17,216 nucleotides of DNA from contig DKWR01000038.1 in assembly GCA_002491825.1 (NCBI GenBank), positions 30,692-47,907 of the forward strand, in the 5' to 3' direction. The translations under genes were made by a program, and so were the position numbers. The notes under the pieces were generated by a model. The model did no database searches, was not told the origin of the DNA, and saw nothing but the letters and a program-made list of their open reading frames with translations. Origin of the DNA: Ruminococcaceae bacterium UBA7147 (lineage in GTDB: Bacteria; Bacillota; Clostridia; Oscillospirales; Acutalibacteraceae). Below, one piece after another: positions 1 through 8,113 of the stretch; the stretch's first letter is position 1; every line of letters starts with the position of its first letter.

Positions 1-15
1 AAGAGTTGGCTTGTA

Positions 16-53
16 AATCAGCGGAACGGTCAAGACCGTTCCCTACACTGATT
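16..53. repeat. Intergenic inverted repeat, probably a dispersed palindromic element
   Basis: Two perfect 9-base arms, GGAACGGTC (23-31) and GACCGTTCC (34-42), are separated by only AA. Outside them a second pair, AATCAG (16-21) and CTGATT (48-53), is also complementary, giving a two-tier stem with a small asymmetric internal loop. No T tract follows, so it is not a normal intrinsic terminator for whatever lies upstream. From memory, the general style (a GC-rich palindrome flanked by CTACA/TGTAG) resembles short palindromic repeats scattered between genes in gut Clostridia; a second copy cannot be seen in this window, so the repeat-family assignment is an inference. Confidence 0.6.
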
Positions 54-157
54 AAAATCAAAAGCCGATTCTATATTTCATACAATATTAAGTTAAATAT
101 CTGTGTCAATTTTCACGGCAGAGATAAATATTTTAAGAAGAGTTAAGGAGAATTATT

Positions 158-364
158 ATGCACAGAGTAAATGTTGATGAATTATTTGAGGGCAAGCAGA
201 GCAAATACGCTCTTGTAGTAGGCGTATCAAAGAGAGCAAGACAGATTACACAACAGTTTGAAGACGAAAAAACCGTTACTGAAGAAAAGCCTGTTCTTCT
301 CGCAATTGACGAAATCAAAAATCACGAAATTAACCTTTTAGAGCCTGACGAAGATGAGCTCTGA
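158..364 (+). CDS. rpoZ: RNA polymerase omega subunit
   Basis: 68 residues, the usual short length for a Firmicutes omega. Omega binds the beta' subunit and helps RNA polymerase assembly and stability. The segment YALVVGVSKRARQI is the conserved omega core helix, and KPVLLAIDEI followed by an acidic tail matches the family C-terminus. AAGGAG at 145-150 sits 7 bases before the ATG. The last 11 bases overlap the start of priA in another frame, so translation of the two is probably coupled. This is the first gene of the long operon. In related genomes a guanylate kinase gene often lies just upstream, but the 157 bases here hold only the palindrome at 16-53 and no convincing promoter. Confidence 0.93.
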   Translation: MHRVNVDELFEGKQSKYALVVGVSKRARQITQQFEDEKTVTEEKPVLLAIDEIKNHEINLLEPDEDEL

Positions 365-2795
365 TTTAGTCGCAAGGATTGCAGTTGAAAATACGGCTTA
401 TTCCTTTGATAAGCCGTTCGACTATCTTGTTCCGCAAAGGCTTTTAAACCGCTGTAAGGTCGGAACTCGTGTGCTTGTGCCGTTCGGCAGGGGCAACAAA
501 AAACGTCAGGGCGTTGTTTTTGAGGTCAACTATTCACGCACCGACGGGCTTAAATCTGTTATCAGTGTACTTGATGACGAGCCTGTGCTGTCGGAAGAAA
601 TGATTAAGACAGCCGAGTTTATGAAGGAGCACTATTTCTGTACTCTTTACGATGCCGTAAAAACAATGCTCCCGGCAGGAATCAACTACAAGCTAACCAC
701 CGTTTACGGCGCAAACGATTTGCCTGTTGAAAATATGCCCGAATTAAGCTTTGAGGAACAGCGGATTTACGATTACCTTTTTTCAAAGAGAAAGCCCGTA
801 AAATCCGATACAATCCTCGACGCTTTCGGCTATTCAGATACGCAAGCGCTTGACTTGCTTGTTGAAAAGAGAGCGCTTTATAAATCTGACGAAGCATTCC
901 GAAGGGTTTCAGACGCCACAACAAAAATGGCGGCAATAAATCCCAATGTTGATATTTCCAAAGTCAAGCTCACCGAAAAGCAGAAAAACGTCTATGAGTT
1001 GATTGAGATGACTGGCGGCGTTTCGGTTAAAGAGGTTATGTACTTCACCGGAGTTTCTTCCTCTGTAATCGACTCTCTTTGTAAAAAAGGTTTGATTCAT
1101 TTTTACGATGAAGAGGTTTTCCGAATTGAAAAGCGAAGTGCGGATTCCAAAATTTCCGAAATTGTCCTCTCTGACGAACAGCAAAAAGCTTGTGATTCGC
1201 TTTACAGCGAGTACAAGGACTCAAAGCCGCATACAAGCCTGCTCTACGGCGTTACAGGCTCGGGCAAAACAAGCGTTTTTATCAAACTGATTGAACGAGT
1301 AATAAACGACGGCAGGGGAATAATTGTAATGGTGCCCGAAATCTCCCTTACACCGCAGTTTGTTTTACAGTTTTCACGGCGTTTCGGCGATAATATAGCC
1401 GTTTTTCACAGCGCATTGTCGCTCGGAGAAAGGCTTGACGAATACAAGAGAGTTAAAAAAGGAATTGCAAAAATCGTAATCGGAACACGAAGCGCAGTTT
1501 TTGCCCCTTTTGAAAACCTCGGACTTATAATTATGGACGAGGAGCAGGAGTACAGCTATAAATCCGAAAGCTCTCCACGCTACCACGCACGAGAAATTGC
1601 AAAATTCAGATGTGCCCGGAACAATGCGCTCCTGGTTTTAAGCTCGGCAACTCCGAGCGTTGAAACCTATTACTATGCAAAAAACGGCAGATATTCCCTC
1701 AATACGCTTTCAAGCCGCTACGGCAGTGCCGTATTGCCCGAGGTTGTGACTGCCGATATGAATATCGAGGTGCAGAACGGCAATACAACGGGATTTTCTG
1801 ACATATTGCTTGAAAACCTCAACTATAACCTTGAACACGGAAAGCAGTCGATTCTTCTGCTCAACCGCAGAGGGCACAATACCTTTGCTACGTGTCGAAC
1901 ATGCGGAGAGCCCGTAACCTGTCCCAACTGCTCAATTTCGCTTACTTATCACAGTGCAAACAACAGAATGATGTGCCACTATTGCGGTTACTCAATTCCC
2001 TGTACGGACGAATGTCCAACCTGCCACAGCAAAGGACTGCGTTTCGGTGGAACAGGTACGCAAAAGGCAGAAAGCGACATTTCGCAGATTTTCCCGAACG
2101 CAAGAATTTTACGAATGGATACCGACGCAACTTCTTCAAAATCGTCATATGAAAAGATGATAACCGCTTTTGCAAACGGCGAATATGATATTCTTGTGGG
2201 TACACAGATGGTTGCAAAGGGACTTAATTTTCCGAATGTAACGCTTGTCGGAGTGCTCAACACTGACCATATGCTTTATGCTGACGATTATCGAAGCTAC
2301 GAGCGCTCGTTCTCGCTCCTTACTCAGGTCGTGGGAAGAAGTGGCAGGGGAAACAGCAAGGGAATGGCTGTCATTCAATCCTATACCCCCGACAATCTCA
2401 TAATTTCAATGGCGGCGAAGCAGGATTACGATACGTTTTTCAATACAGAAATCAACGTGCGAAAGGCTATGCTTTATCCGCCGTTTGCTGATATTTGCCT
2501 GATAGGCTTTGTCGGAGAGAATCAGACGCTTACTTTAAAGGCGGCAAACGCATTTTTAAGCTCGTTTATCAGCCTTGCAAAGAGAGATTATTCAAATATT
2601 CCGCTGCGAATTTTAGGTCCGTCGCCTGCTCTTGTTGTAAAGGTCAGCAATAAATTTAGATATAAACTAATAATTAAGTGCAAAAATAACCGGGAATTTC
2701 GAAAGCTGCTTTCAACGCTGCTTGTCGAATTCGGTAAAAATAAAGAATTTGGCAGTGTGACAGCGTACGCTGATATGAATGCGCTTGTCTGCTGA
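354..2795 (+). CDS. priA: Primosomal protein N', replication restart helicase PriA
   Basis: 813 residues. PriA recognises abandoned forks and D-loops and reloads the replicative helicase. Seen in order: an N-terminal DNA 3'-end binding domain (about 1-110, starting VARIAVENTAYSFDKPFDYLVP); a winged-helix region; a superfamily 2 helicase core with Walker A TGSGKT (301-306) and motif II DEEQ (395-398); and a zinc domain with eight cysteines in four CxxC pairs (C514/C517, C523/C526, C541/C544, C554/C557) inserted before the second helicase lobe, which carries MVAKGLNFP and QVVGRSGR. Length and domain order are complete. The ATG overlaps the rpoZ end by 11 bp and def follows after 18 bp. The Gln in motif II replaces the His of the E. 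coli and Bacillus DEEH; I think this is a lineage variant, not a defect. Confidence 0.96.
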   Translation: MSSDLVARIAVENTAYSFDKPFDYLVPQRLLNRCKVGTRVLVPFGRGNKKRQGVVFEVNYSRTDGLKSVISVLDDEPVLSEEMIKTAEFMKEHYFCTLYDAVKTMLPAGINYKLTTVYGANDLPVENMPELSFEEQRIYDYLFSKRKPVKSDTILDAFGYSDTQALDLLVEKRALYKSDEAFRRVSDATTKMAAINPNVDISKVKLTEKQKNVYELIEMTGGVSVKEVMYFTGVSSSVIDSLCKKGLIHFYDEEVFRIEKRSADSKISEIVLSDEQQKACDSLYSEYKDSKPHTSLLYGVTGSGKTSVFIKLIERVINDGRGIIVMVPEISLTPQFVLQFSRRFGDNIAVFHSALSLGERLDEYKRVKKGIAKIVIGTRSAVFAPFENLGLIIMDEEQEYSYKSESSPRYHAREIAKFRCARNNALLVLSSATPSVETYYYAKNGRYSLNTLSSRYGSAVLPEVVTADMNIEVQNGNTTGFSDILLENLNYNLEHGKQSILLLNRRGHNTFATCRTCGEPVTCPNCSISLTYHSANNRMMCHYCGYSIPCTDECPTCHSKGLRFGGTGTQKAESDISQIFPNARILRMDTDATSSKSSYEKMITAFANGEYDILVGTQMVAKGLNFPNVTLVGVLNTDHMLYADDYRSYERSFSLLTQVVGRSGRGNSKGMAVIQSYTPDNLIISMAAKQDYDTFFNTEINVRKAMLYPPFADICLIGFVGENQTLTLKAANAFLSSFISLAKRDYSNIPLRILGPSPALVVKVSNKFRYKLIIKCKNNREFRKLLSTLLVEFGKNKEFGSVTAYADMNALVC

Positions 2796-2813
2796 CAAAG
2801 GAAAGGAAAGCAA

Positions 2814-3290
2814 ATGGCAATCAGACAAATTGTTAAAGAGGGCGACAGCGTCCTCACAAAAAAATGCAGAACAGTTGAAAAATTTGACGGTAGGCTTGCC
2901 GATTTAATTGACGATATGATTGAAACTCTCCACCTTGCACAGGGCGCAGGACTTGCGGCACCTCAGGTGGGAATACTCCGCAGAGTTGTTGTAATTGACA
3001 TCGGCGAGGGTGTTATTGAGCTTGTAAATCCGAAGATTATCGCCTACAGCGGTGAACAGGAAACGCTTGAGGGCTGTCTTTCCTGTCCCGGAGAGTGGGG
3101 TTACACACGCCGCCCAAATTATGTCAAGGTCAAGGCACAGGACAGAAACGGCAACGAGTTTACAATTGAGGGCAGAGAATTGCTCGCAAAGGCTTTTTGC
3201 CACGAGCTTGACCACCTTGAGGGCATCATTTTCAAGGAAAAGGCAATCAGAATGCTGACCCCTAAGGAAATTGAGAAACTTAACATCTGA
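2814..3290 (+). CDS. def: Peptide deformylase
   Basis: 158 residues. Removes the N-formyl group from the initiator methionine of new proteins and uses a bound metal, usually iron. All three family motifs are intact: GAGLAAPQ (44-51), EGCLS (86-90, where Cys88 is a metal ligand) and HELDH (130-134, with His130 and His134 as metal ligands and Glu131 as catalytic acid). The purine-rich GGAAAGGAAAG just before the ATG is the ribosome binding site. It lies directly ahead of fmt, which adds the formyl group that this enzyme takes off; this pairing and the position after priA are common in Firmicutes. Confidence 0.97.
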   Translation: MAIRQIVKEGDSVLTKKCRTVEKFDGRLADLIDDMIETLHLAQGAGLAAPQVGILRRVVVIDIGEGVIELVNPKIIAYSGEQETLEGCLSCPGEWGYTRRPNYVKVKAQDRNGNEFTIEGRELLAKAFCHELDHLEGIIFKEKAIRMLTPKEIEKLNI

Positions 3291-3292
3291 TT

Positions 3293-3320
3293 TCGCAGGG
3301 CGGATATTATCCGCCTGCGA
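3293..3320 (+). promoter_or_regulatory. Hairpin in the def-fmt gap
   Basis: TCGCAGG-GCGGAT (3293-3305) pairs with ATCCGCCTGCGA (3309-3320), a 12-bp mostly GC stem with one bulged G and an ATT loop. It starts two bases after the def stop codon and ends five bases before the fmt ribosome binding site (AAGAAGG, 3325-3331). The bases after it are TAACAAG, not a T tract, so it should not terminate transcription. Likely roles are 3' end protection or processing between def and fmt, or tuning of fmt translation; these are inferences from position. Confidence 0.5.
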
Positions 3321-3339
3321 TAACAAGAAGGTAAAATAT

Positions 3340-4266
3340 ATGAAAATAATCTATATGGGAACTCCCGATTTTGCAGTTCCTGCATTGAAATCTCTAGCAT
3401 CTTCCAAGCACGAGGTATGCGCAGTTTTCACCCAACCCGATAAGCCGAGGGGAAGAAAGATGATTTTAACACCTCCCGACGTAAAGGTGTGCGCACAGTC
3501 ACTCAACATTCCCGTTTATCAGCCCGAGTCTATGAAAAACAGCGACGCACTTGAAATTATAGGCAGATACAATCCCGACGTAATCGTTGTTGCCGCATAC
3601 GGAAAAATACTTCCCAAAGCGGTGCTTGACGCACCAAAATTCGGCTGTGTAAACATTCACGGCTCACTTCTGCCGAAATACAGAGGTGCCGCACCGATTC
3701 AGCAGTCGGTTTTAAACGGCGACAGGGTAACGGGCATTACAACAATGCTTATGGACGTTGGTCTTGACACAGGCGATATTCTGCTCACCGAGGAAACGGA
3801 AATTGGCGAAAACGAAACGTCAGGCGAGCTTTTTGACAGACTTGCAGAGCTTGGCGGCAAGCTTGTTTTAAAAACACTTTCCGCTCTTGAAAAAGGCGAG
3901 ATTACCCCGAAAAAGCAGGACGAAAGCCTTGCAACTCACACCTCAAAGATTGACAAGTCGCTTTGCCCGATTGACTTTTCAAAATCCGCTTTTGAGGTTC
4001 ACAACAAGGTCAGAGGTCTTAATCCCTGGCCTGTTGCAACAACAAAAATCTGCGGAAAGAACGTCAAGGTTTATTCCACAAGGCTTTGCCCCAAAAGCGG
4101 CAAAAGCGGAGAAGTTATTTCAACAAAACCGCTTGTTGTCGGTTGCGGTGACAAGTCCGTTGAAATTCTTGAGCTTCAGCCGGAGGGCAAAAAGCGTATG
4201 ACAGCCGATGCATTTCTTGCAGGACATAAGCTTGAAATCGGCGATATTATCGGACAGGAGGACTAA
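3340..4266 (+). CDS. fmt: Methionyl-tRNA formyltransferase
   Basis: 308 residues. Transfers a formyl group from 10-formyltetrahydrofolate to initiator Met-tRNA. The start MKIIYMGTPDFAVPAL is the family N-terminus, and AAGAAGG lies 8 bases before this ATG. The frame stays open to 3271 inside def, but that extension reads through the def end and the hairpin and is unlike any Fmt. The catalytic triad is visible as Asn105 and His107 (in VNIHGSLLPKYRGAAP) and Asp143 (in GLDTGDIL), one residue off the E. coli numbering. The C-terminal OB-like domain that grips tRNA (about 205-308) is present. Its 3' end contains AGGAGG (4256-4261), which serves the next gene two bases downstream. Confidence 0.97.
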   Translation: MKIIYMGTPDFAVPALKSLASSKHEVCAVFTQPDKPRGRKMILTPPDVKVCAQSLNIPVYQPESMKNSDALEIIGRYNPDVIVVAAYGKILPKAVLDAPKFGCVNIHGSLLPKYRGAAPIQQSVLNGDRVTGITTMLMDVGLDTGDILLTEETEIGENETSGELFDRLAELGGKLVLKTLSALEKGEITPKKQDESLATHTSKIDKSLCPIDFSKSAFEVHNKVRGLNPWPVATTKICGKNVKVYSTRLCPKSGKSGEVISTKPLVVGCGDKSVEILELQPEGKKRMTADAFLAGHKLEIGDIIGQED

Positions 4267-4268
4267 AT

Positions 4269-4973
4269 ATGAGATTCTTCTACGGCTTTGACTGGACATA
4301 TCTTGTCTTTATCGTGCCTTGCATTATAATCACGCTGATTTGTCAGATTAAGGTGCATTCAACCTTTTCAAAATATTCAAAAATCAGAAATTCACGCAAT
4401 ATAACAGGCGCACAGGCGGCTGAATATGTACTGCGTCAGAACGGAGTTACAGGCGTGAGGATTGAACACGTATCGGGCAGTATGACCGACCACTTCGACC
4501 CGAGAACAAATGTGATAAGACTTTCCGACACAGTTTACAACAGCAATTCCGTTGCCGCAGTCGGCGTAGCCTGTCACGAGGCTGGTCACGCTGTACAGCA
4601 CGCTGTAGGTTATCTGCCGAATAAAATCAGAGGTATTATACTTCCAATGGCAAAAATCGGCTCGCAGTTAAGCTGGATATTAATTCTGCTCGGACTTGTT
4701 TTTACCGCAAAAGTAGGCTTTGTCCTGCTTTATATCGGAATTGTGTTGTTTTCATTGTCCGTACTGTTCACAATTGCAACACTGCCCGTTGAGTTCAATG
4801 CTTCAAAAAGAGCGCTTGAATGTATCAGAGAGTCAGATTTGCTCTACGGTGATGAATACACAGGCGCAAAACGCACACTTCAGGCGGCGGCAATGACCTA
4901 CGTTGCCTCTGCACTTACTGCAATTATGCAGTTGTTAAGATTAATTATAATTGCCCGAGGCAGACGAGATTAA
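4269..4973 (+). CDS. YugP-type membrane zinc metallopeptidase
   Basis: 234 residues. Belongs to the neutral zinc metallopeptidase family typified by Bacillus YugP (COG2738), whose physiological substrate is unknown to me. The zinc-binding HExxH motif is HEAGH at 103-107, in the conserved setting VACHEAGHAVQHA. Membrane segments are visible near residues 10-26, 137-180 (two helices) and about 208-228. The sequence LPVEFNASKRAL after the central helices is the second conserved block of the family and probably supplies a further metal ligand. The ribosome binding site AGGAGG (4256-4261) is embedded in the end of fmt. Its place between fmt and rsmB recurs in Clostridia but gives no clear functional link. 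Confidence 0.9.
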   Translation: MRFFYGFDWTYLVFIVPCIIITLICQIKVHSTFSKYSKIRNSRNITGAQAAEYVLRQNGVTGVRIEHVSGSMTDHFDPRTNVIRLSDTVYNSNSVAAVGVACHEAGHAVQHAVGYLPNKIRGIILPMAKIGSQLSWILILLGLVFTAKVGFVLLYIGIVLFSLSVLFTIATLPVEFNASKRALECIRESDLLYGDEYTGAKRTLQAAAMTYVASALTAIMQLLRLIIIARGRRD

Positions 4974-4991
4974 TTAAGATGGAGAACTAAA

Positions 4992-6326
4992 ATGTCAAAC
5001 CCGAGAAATACAGCGCTCAACGTGCTGATGAAAATTGAACAGGATAACGCCTACTCGAACATTGCGCTTAATAACGCAATACGTGAAAATAAACTTTCCG
5101 GGGTTGACAGCTCCTTTGTTTCTGCACTCGTCTACGGAGTGCTCGAACGCAAAATTACGCTTGATTACATTATAAAGCAGTATTCCAAAATTCCTTTAAG
5201 GAAAATAGAACTAAAAACAAAAATGATATTAAGGCTCGGAATTTTACAGCTTCTTTTTATGGATAAAATCCCCGAAAGTGCGGCTGTAAACGAGAGCGTA
5301 AACCTTGCAAAAAAACATAAATTACAGAAATCCTCGGGATTTATCAACGGAATTTTACGCAGCATCACACGTGCAGAGGAAAAGTACAAATTACCCGATA
5401 AATCCGATAAGGTTCTATATTACTCGGTCAAGTATTCCGCACCGCAGGAGCTTGTAAAGCTGTGGATTAATTCTTATGGAGAATTAAATACCGAACAGCT
5501 TTTAATTTCACTCGGCGGCAGACCAAAAATCTGCGCAAGGGTAAACACGCTAAAAACCGACAAAAATTCACTCATTGCAGAGCTTGCAAAAGAAAACGTA
5601 ACGGCAGAGGAAATTCCGTTCCTTGAAAACGCAGTTTCCTTAACGGAAACAGGCTCAATTGAGCGTTTATCCGCATACAAATCGGGAAAACTTCATATAC
5701 AGGACGCATCGTCACAGCTTTGCGTTGACTTTCTTTCACCAAAGCCGAGAGAGGTTTTGCTCGACATCTGTTCTGCACCCGGCGGAAAATCCTTTACGGC
5801 GGCGCAGTATATGGGCGACAGAGGCAAAATCTTTGCCTGTGATTTGTACGACCACAAGCTGAAATTAATCAGCGACGGCGCAAAACGTCTTGGCATACAT
5901 TCAATTGTTACCTTAAAGCGTGACGGTGCTTCTTCTGATGTTTCATTGCCGCTTGCAGATAAGATTCTTTGCGACGTTCCGTGCAGCGGACTCGGAATCC
6001 TCTCACGAAAGCCCGAAATTCGATACAAGGATAATCTTATTACCGAAGATTTGCCCGAGTTGCAGTACAAAATTCTCTGCCAAAGCGCTCAGTATCTTGC
6101 AAACGGCGGACGGCTTGTGTACTCGACTTGTACGCTTAACCCTGCCGAAAATAACAAAAATGCACGGCGTTTTCTTGAGGAGCATCCCGATTTTTACGGA
6201 GTAAAGCTTTCATTACCAAGTCAGATAAACCGTGCCTTTGAAGAAAACGACTACGAAATTACGCTTATGCCGCACACATCAGGAACTGACGGCTTTTACA
6301 TTGCAGTATTCGGAAAGAAGGTATGA
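4992..6326 (+). CDS. rsmB: 16S rRNA m5C967 methyltransferase RsmB
   Basis: 444 residues, the usual length. Methylates C967 (E. coli numbering) of 16S rRNA with S-adenosylmethionine. The first ~130 residues form a NusB-like RNA-binding domain (RNTALNVLMKIE, then LRLGILQLLFMD and VNLAKKH). The catalytic part carries the SAM loop SAPGGKS (APGGK at 262-266), DVPCSG with Cys331 (motif IV, product release) and STCT with Cys380 (motif VI, the expected nucleophile). Both cysteines are present, so the enzyme should be active. GATGGAG ahead of the ATG is the ribosome binding site. rlmN starts after a single-base gap. Confidence 0.95.
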   Translation: MSNPRNTALNVLMKIEQDNAYSNIALNNAIRENKLSGVDSSFVSALVYGVLERKITLDYIIKQYSKIPLRKIELKTKMILRLGILQLLFMDKIPESAAVNESVNLAKKHKLQKSSGFINGILRSITRAEEKYKLPDKSDKVLYYSVKYSAPQELVKLWINSYGELNTEQLLISLGGRPKICARVNTLKTDKNSLIAELAKENVTAEEIPFLENAVSLTETGSIERLSAYKSGKLHIQDASSQLCVDFLSPKPREVLLDICSAPGGKSFTAAQYMGDRGKIFACDLYDHKLKLISDGAKRLGIHSIVTLKRDGASSDVSLPLADKILCDVPCSGLGILSRKPEIRYKDNLITEDLPELQYKILCQSAQYLANGGRLVYSTCTLNPAENNKNARRFLEEHPDFYGVKLSLPSQINRAFEENDYEITLMPHTSGTDGFYIAVFGKKV

Positions 6327-6327
6327 A

Positions 6328-7365
6328 ATGCTCGTTGACATTAAATCCTTAAATGATGAAGAGCTTGAAAATTTCATAACAGATGGCGGCTTTCCGAAGT
6401 TTCGTGCAAAGCAGATTCGCTCGTGGCTTTCAAAAAATGTGACAAATTTTGATGATATGCGCAATATTCCGGCAGATTTAAAAGATTTTTTAAAAACAAG
6501 TAGTTACATTTCTGTTGCAACTATTGAAAAAAAACTCGTTTCAAGGTATGATAAAACAGTAAAGTACCTTTTTTCCTTTAACGACGGCGAATGTGTCGAA
6601 GCGGTGGTTATGAGCTATAAGCACGGCTGGTCAATGTGCATTTCAACGCAGGTCGGCTGCAAAATGGGCTGTACCTTTTGCGCAACGGGCAAAAGCGGAT
6701 TTTCACGCAGTCTGACACCGTCGGAAATGCTTGCGCAGATTGAAGCGGCGCAAAGGGATTTGGATATAAGAATTTCAAACGTTGTGCTTATGGGAATGGG
6801 CGAGCCGCTTGATAACTTTGACAATGTCATTAAATTCATCAGGCTTGTTTCCGCAGATAACGGACTAAATATCGGTATGCGCCATATTACACTATCAACC
6901 TGCGGAATTGTTCCGAAAATCTACGAGCTTGCAAAGCTTCACCTCGGAATCACTCTTTCGGTTTCACTTCACGCACCGAATGACGAAATCAGACAGAAAA
7001 CAATGCCGATTGCAAGGAAATATTCCATAGAAGAATTATTGCAGTCGTGCAGAGATTATTTTGATACAACAGGCAGACGTGTCACCTTTGAATATTCAAT
7101 GATAAGCGGAGTAAACGACAGCGACGAAAACGCAAGAGAGCTTGCAAATCGACTGTCGGGTATGAACTGCCACGTAAACCTCATTCCGGTAAACACCGTT
7201 GAGGGAACGGGGTACATAAAAAGCAATATAGAAAGACAGCAGTCTTTTATTGATATACTTGCCGGAAAAAATATTACGGCAACTGTAAGGCGAACCCTCG
7301 GAAGCGATATCAACGCTTCCTGCGGTCAGCTAAAGCGAAATCATATATTAAAAGGAGGTAAATAA
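6328..7365 (+). CDS. rlmN: Dual-specificity radical SAM RNA methyltransferase RlmN
   Basis: 345 residues. Methylates C2 of A2503 in 23S rRNA and of A37 in some tRNAs. The radical SAM cluster motif CKMGCTFC supplies Cys111, Cys115 and Cys118. Cys332 (in NASCGQL) is the cysteine that carries the transferred methyl, and Cys104 (in SMCIST) matches the second essential cysteine seven residues before the cluster. GEPLDN and the C-terminal RRTLGSDI are family blocks. The ATG at 6328 is one base after the rsmB stop and has GGAAAGAAGG before it. The frame is open back to 6232 inside rsmB but that stretch is the other reading of rsmB. The end of this gene carries the prpC ribosome binding site. Confidence 0.96.
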   Translation: MLVDIKSLNDEELENFITDGGFPKFRAKQIRSWLSKNVTNFDDMRNIPADLKDFLKTSSYISVATIEKKLVSRYDKTVKYLFSFNDGECVEAVVMSYKHGWSMCISTQVGCKMGCTFCATGKSGFSRSLTPSEMLAQIEAAQRDLDIRISNVVLMGMGEPLDNFDNVIKFIRLVSADNGLNIGMRHITLSTCGIVPKIYELAKLHLGITLSVSLHAPNDEIRQKTMPIARKYSIEELLQSCRDYFDTTGRRVTFEYSMISGVNDSDENARELANRLSGMNCHVNLIPVNTVEGTGYIKSNIERQQSFIDILAGKNITATVRRTLGSDINASCGQLKRNHILKGGK

Positions 7366-7366
7366 C

Positions 7367-8092
7367 TTGGAAGTATTCAGCAAAAGCGACATCGGACTTG
7401 TCCGAACCCAGAATCAGGATGACTTTCGCTTCGGAGTTATTTCTCCCAGCTGTGTTTGGGCGGTAGTATGCGACGGAATGGGCGGTGCAAACGGCGGAAA
7501 TATTGCAAGTGCAACAGCCGTTGAATACATAAGCACCAAAATTACCGACTTATATAAGGACGATATGACAAAGGAGCAAATCGGCGAGCTTATGGCTGAA
7601 ATTGTTGTAAATGCAAATATGAAAATATTTGAGCTTTCAACAAACGATCCCGAGCTTGCCGGAATGGGAACAACCTGTGAGTTTGTATTTGTCAAGGACA
7701 CAACGGTTCACGTTGTCCACGTCGGCGACAGCCGTACATACGCAATCAGAGGCGGTAAGATAAAACAGCTTACCGAGGACCACTCGGTTGTACAGGAAAT
7801 GGTGCGCAGAGGCGAGCTTACCTACGAGCAGGCGCAGAATCATCCCAACAAAAATTTCATTACAAGAGCGCTCGGCATAAAGCCCTCTGTAAGACTTGAT
7901 TATATAGAAGCTAACTTTATCTACGGTGACATTCTTCTTATTTGTACCGACGGACTTTCAAATTGCGTATCAACGGGAGATATGGTTAAAATCTGCCACG
8001 AAAACCGTGGAGAGGGACTTATCTCGAAGCTTGTTGACTGCGCAAAGGACGGCGGAGGAAGCGACAACATTACTGCAACAGTAATTTACTAA
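7367..8092 (+). CDS. prpC: PP2C-family Ser/Thr protein phosphatase (PrpC/Stp type)
   Basis: 241 residues. A cytoplasmic metal-dependent phosphatase that removes phosphate from the targets of the PASTA kinase encoded next to it. Metal-binding motifs are complete: RTQNQDD near the start, CDGMGG with Asp36, TDGLSN with Asp195 and GGSDNIT with Asp233/Asn234. VGDSRTYAIRGGKIKQLTEDHS is the conserved central block. It starts with TTG, fixed by the consensus AAGGAGGT (7352-7359) seven bases upstream; no ATG nearby would give the family N-terminus (SDIGLVRTQNQDD). It begins one base after the rlmN stop, and the kinase start follows 18 bp after its stop codon. Confidence 0.96.
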   Translation: MEVFSKSDIGLVRTQNQDDFRFGVISPSCVWAVVCDGMGGANGGNIASATAVEYISTKITDLYKDDMTKEQIGELMAEIVVNANMKIFELSTNDPELAGMGTTCEFVFVKDTTVHVVHVGDSRTYAIRGGKIKQLTEDHSVVQEMVRRGELTYEQAQNHPNKNFITRALGIKPSVRLDYIEANFIYGDILLICTDGLSNCVSTGDMVKICHENRGEGLISKLVDCAKDGGGSDNITATVIY

Positions 8093-8098
8093 TTGATT

Positions 8099-8113
8099 GG
8101 AGTGAATCTTTTG
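8099..8113 (+). promoter_or_regulatory. Ribosome binding site fixing the prkC TTG start
   Basis: GGAGTG (8099-8104) is followed after six bases by TTG (8111-8113). The frame is also open to a TTG at 8093, directly after the prpC stop, but that codon has no correctly spaced ribosome binding site. Starting at 8111 gives MDKYIGKRLDGRYEI, the usual N-terminus of clostridial PASTA kinases. Confidence 0.7.

Noticed and set aside
16..53. Intrinsic terminator of an upstream gene
   Set aside because: The stem is strong but the bases after it are CTACACTGATT with no T tract.
2904..3326. 140-codon minus-strand open frame opposite def
   Set aside because: It lies wholly against a clear peptide deformylase gene, has no recognisable domain, and is a shadow of codon usage.
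3271..3339. N-terminal extension of fmt by 23 residues
   Set aside because: It reads through the end of def and the hairpin, has no ribosome binding site, and the family N-terminus starts at 3340.
5693..6070. 125-codon minus-strand open frame opposite rsmB
   Set aside because: Antisense to the conserved catalytic part of RsmB, with no ribosome binding site or protein-like motif.
6232..6327. N-terminal extension of rlmN by 32 residues
   Set aside because: It is the shifted reading of the rsmB end; ATG 6328 has a ribosome binding site and family-like start.
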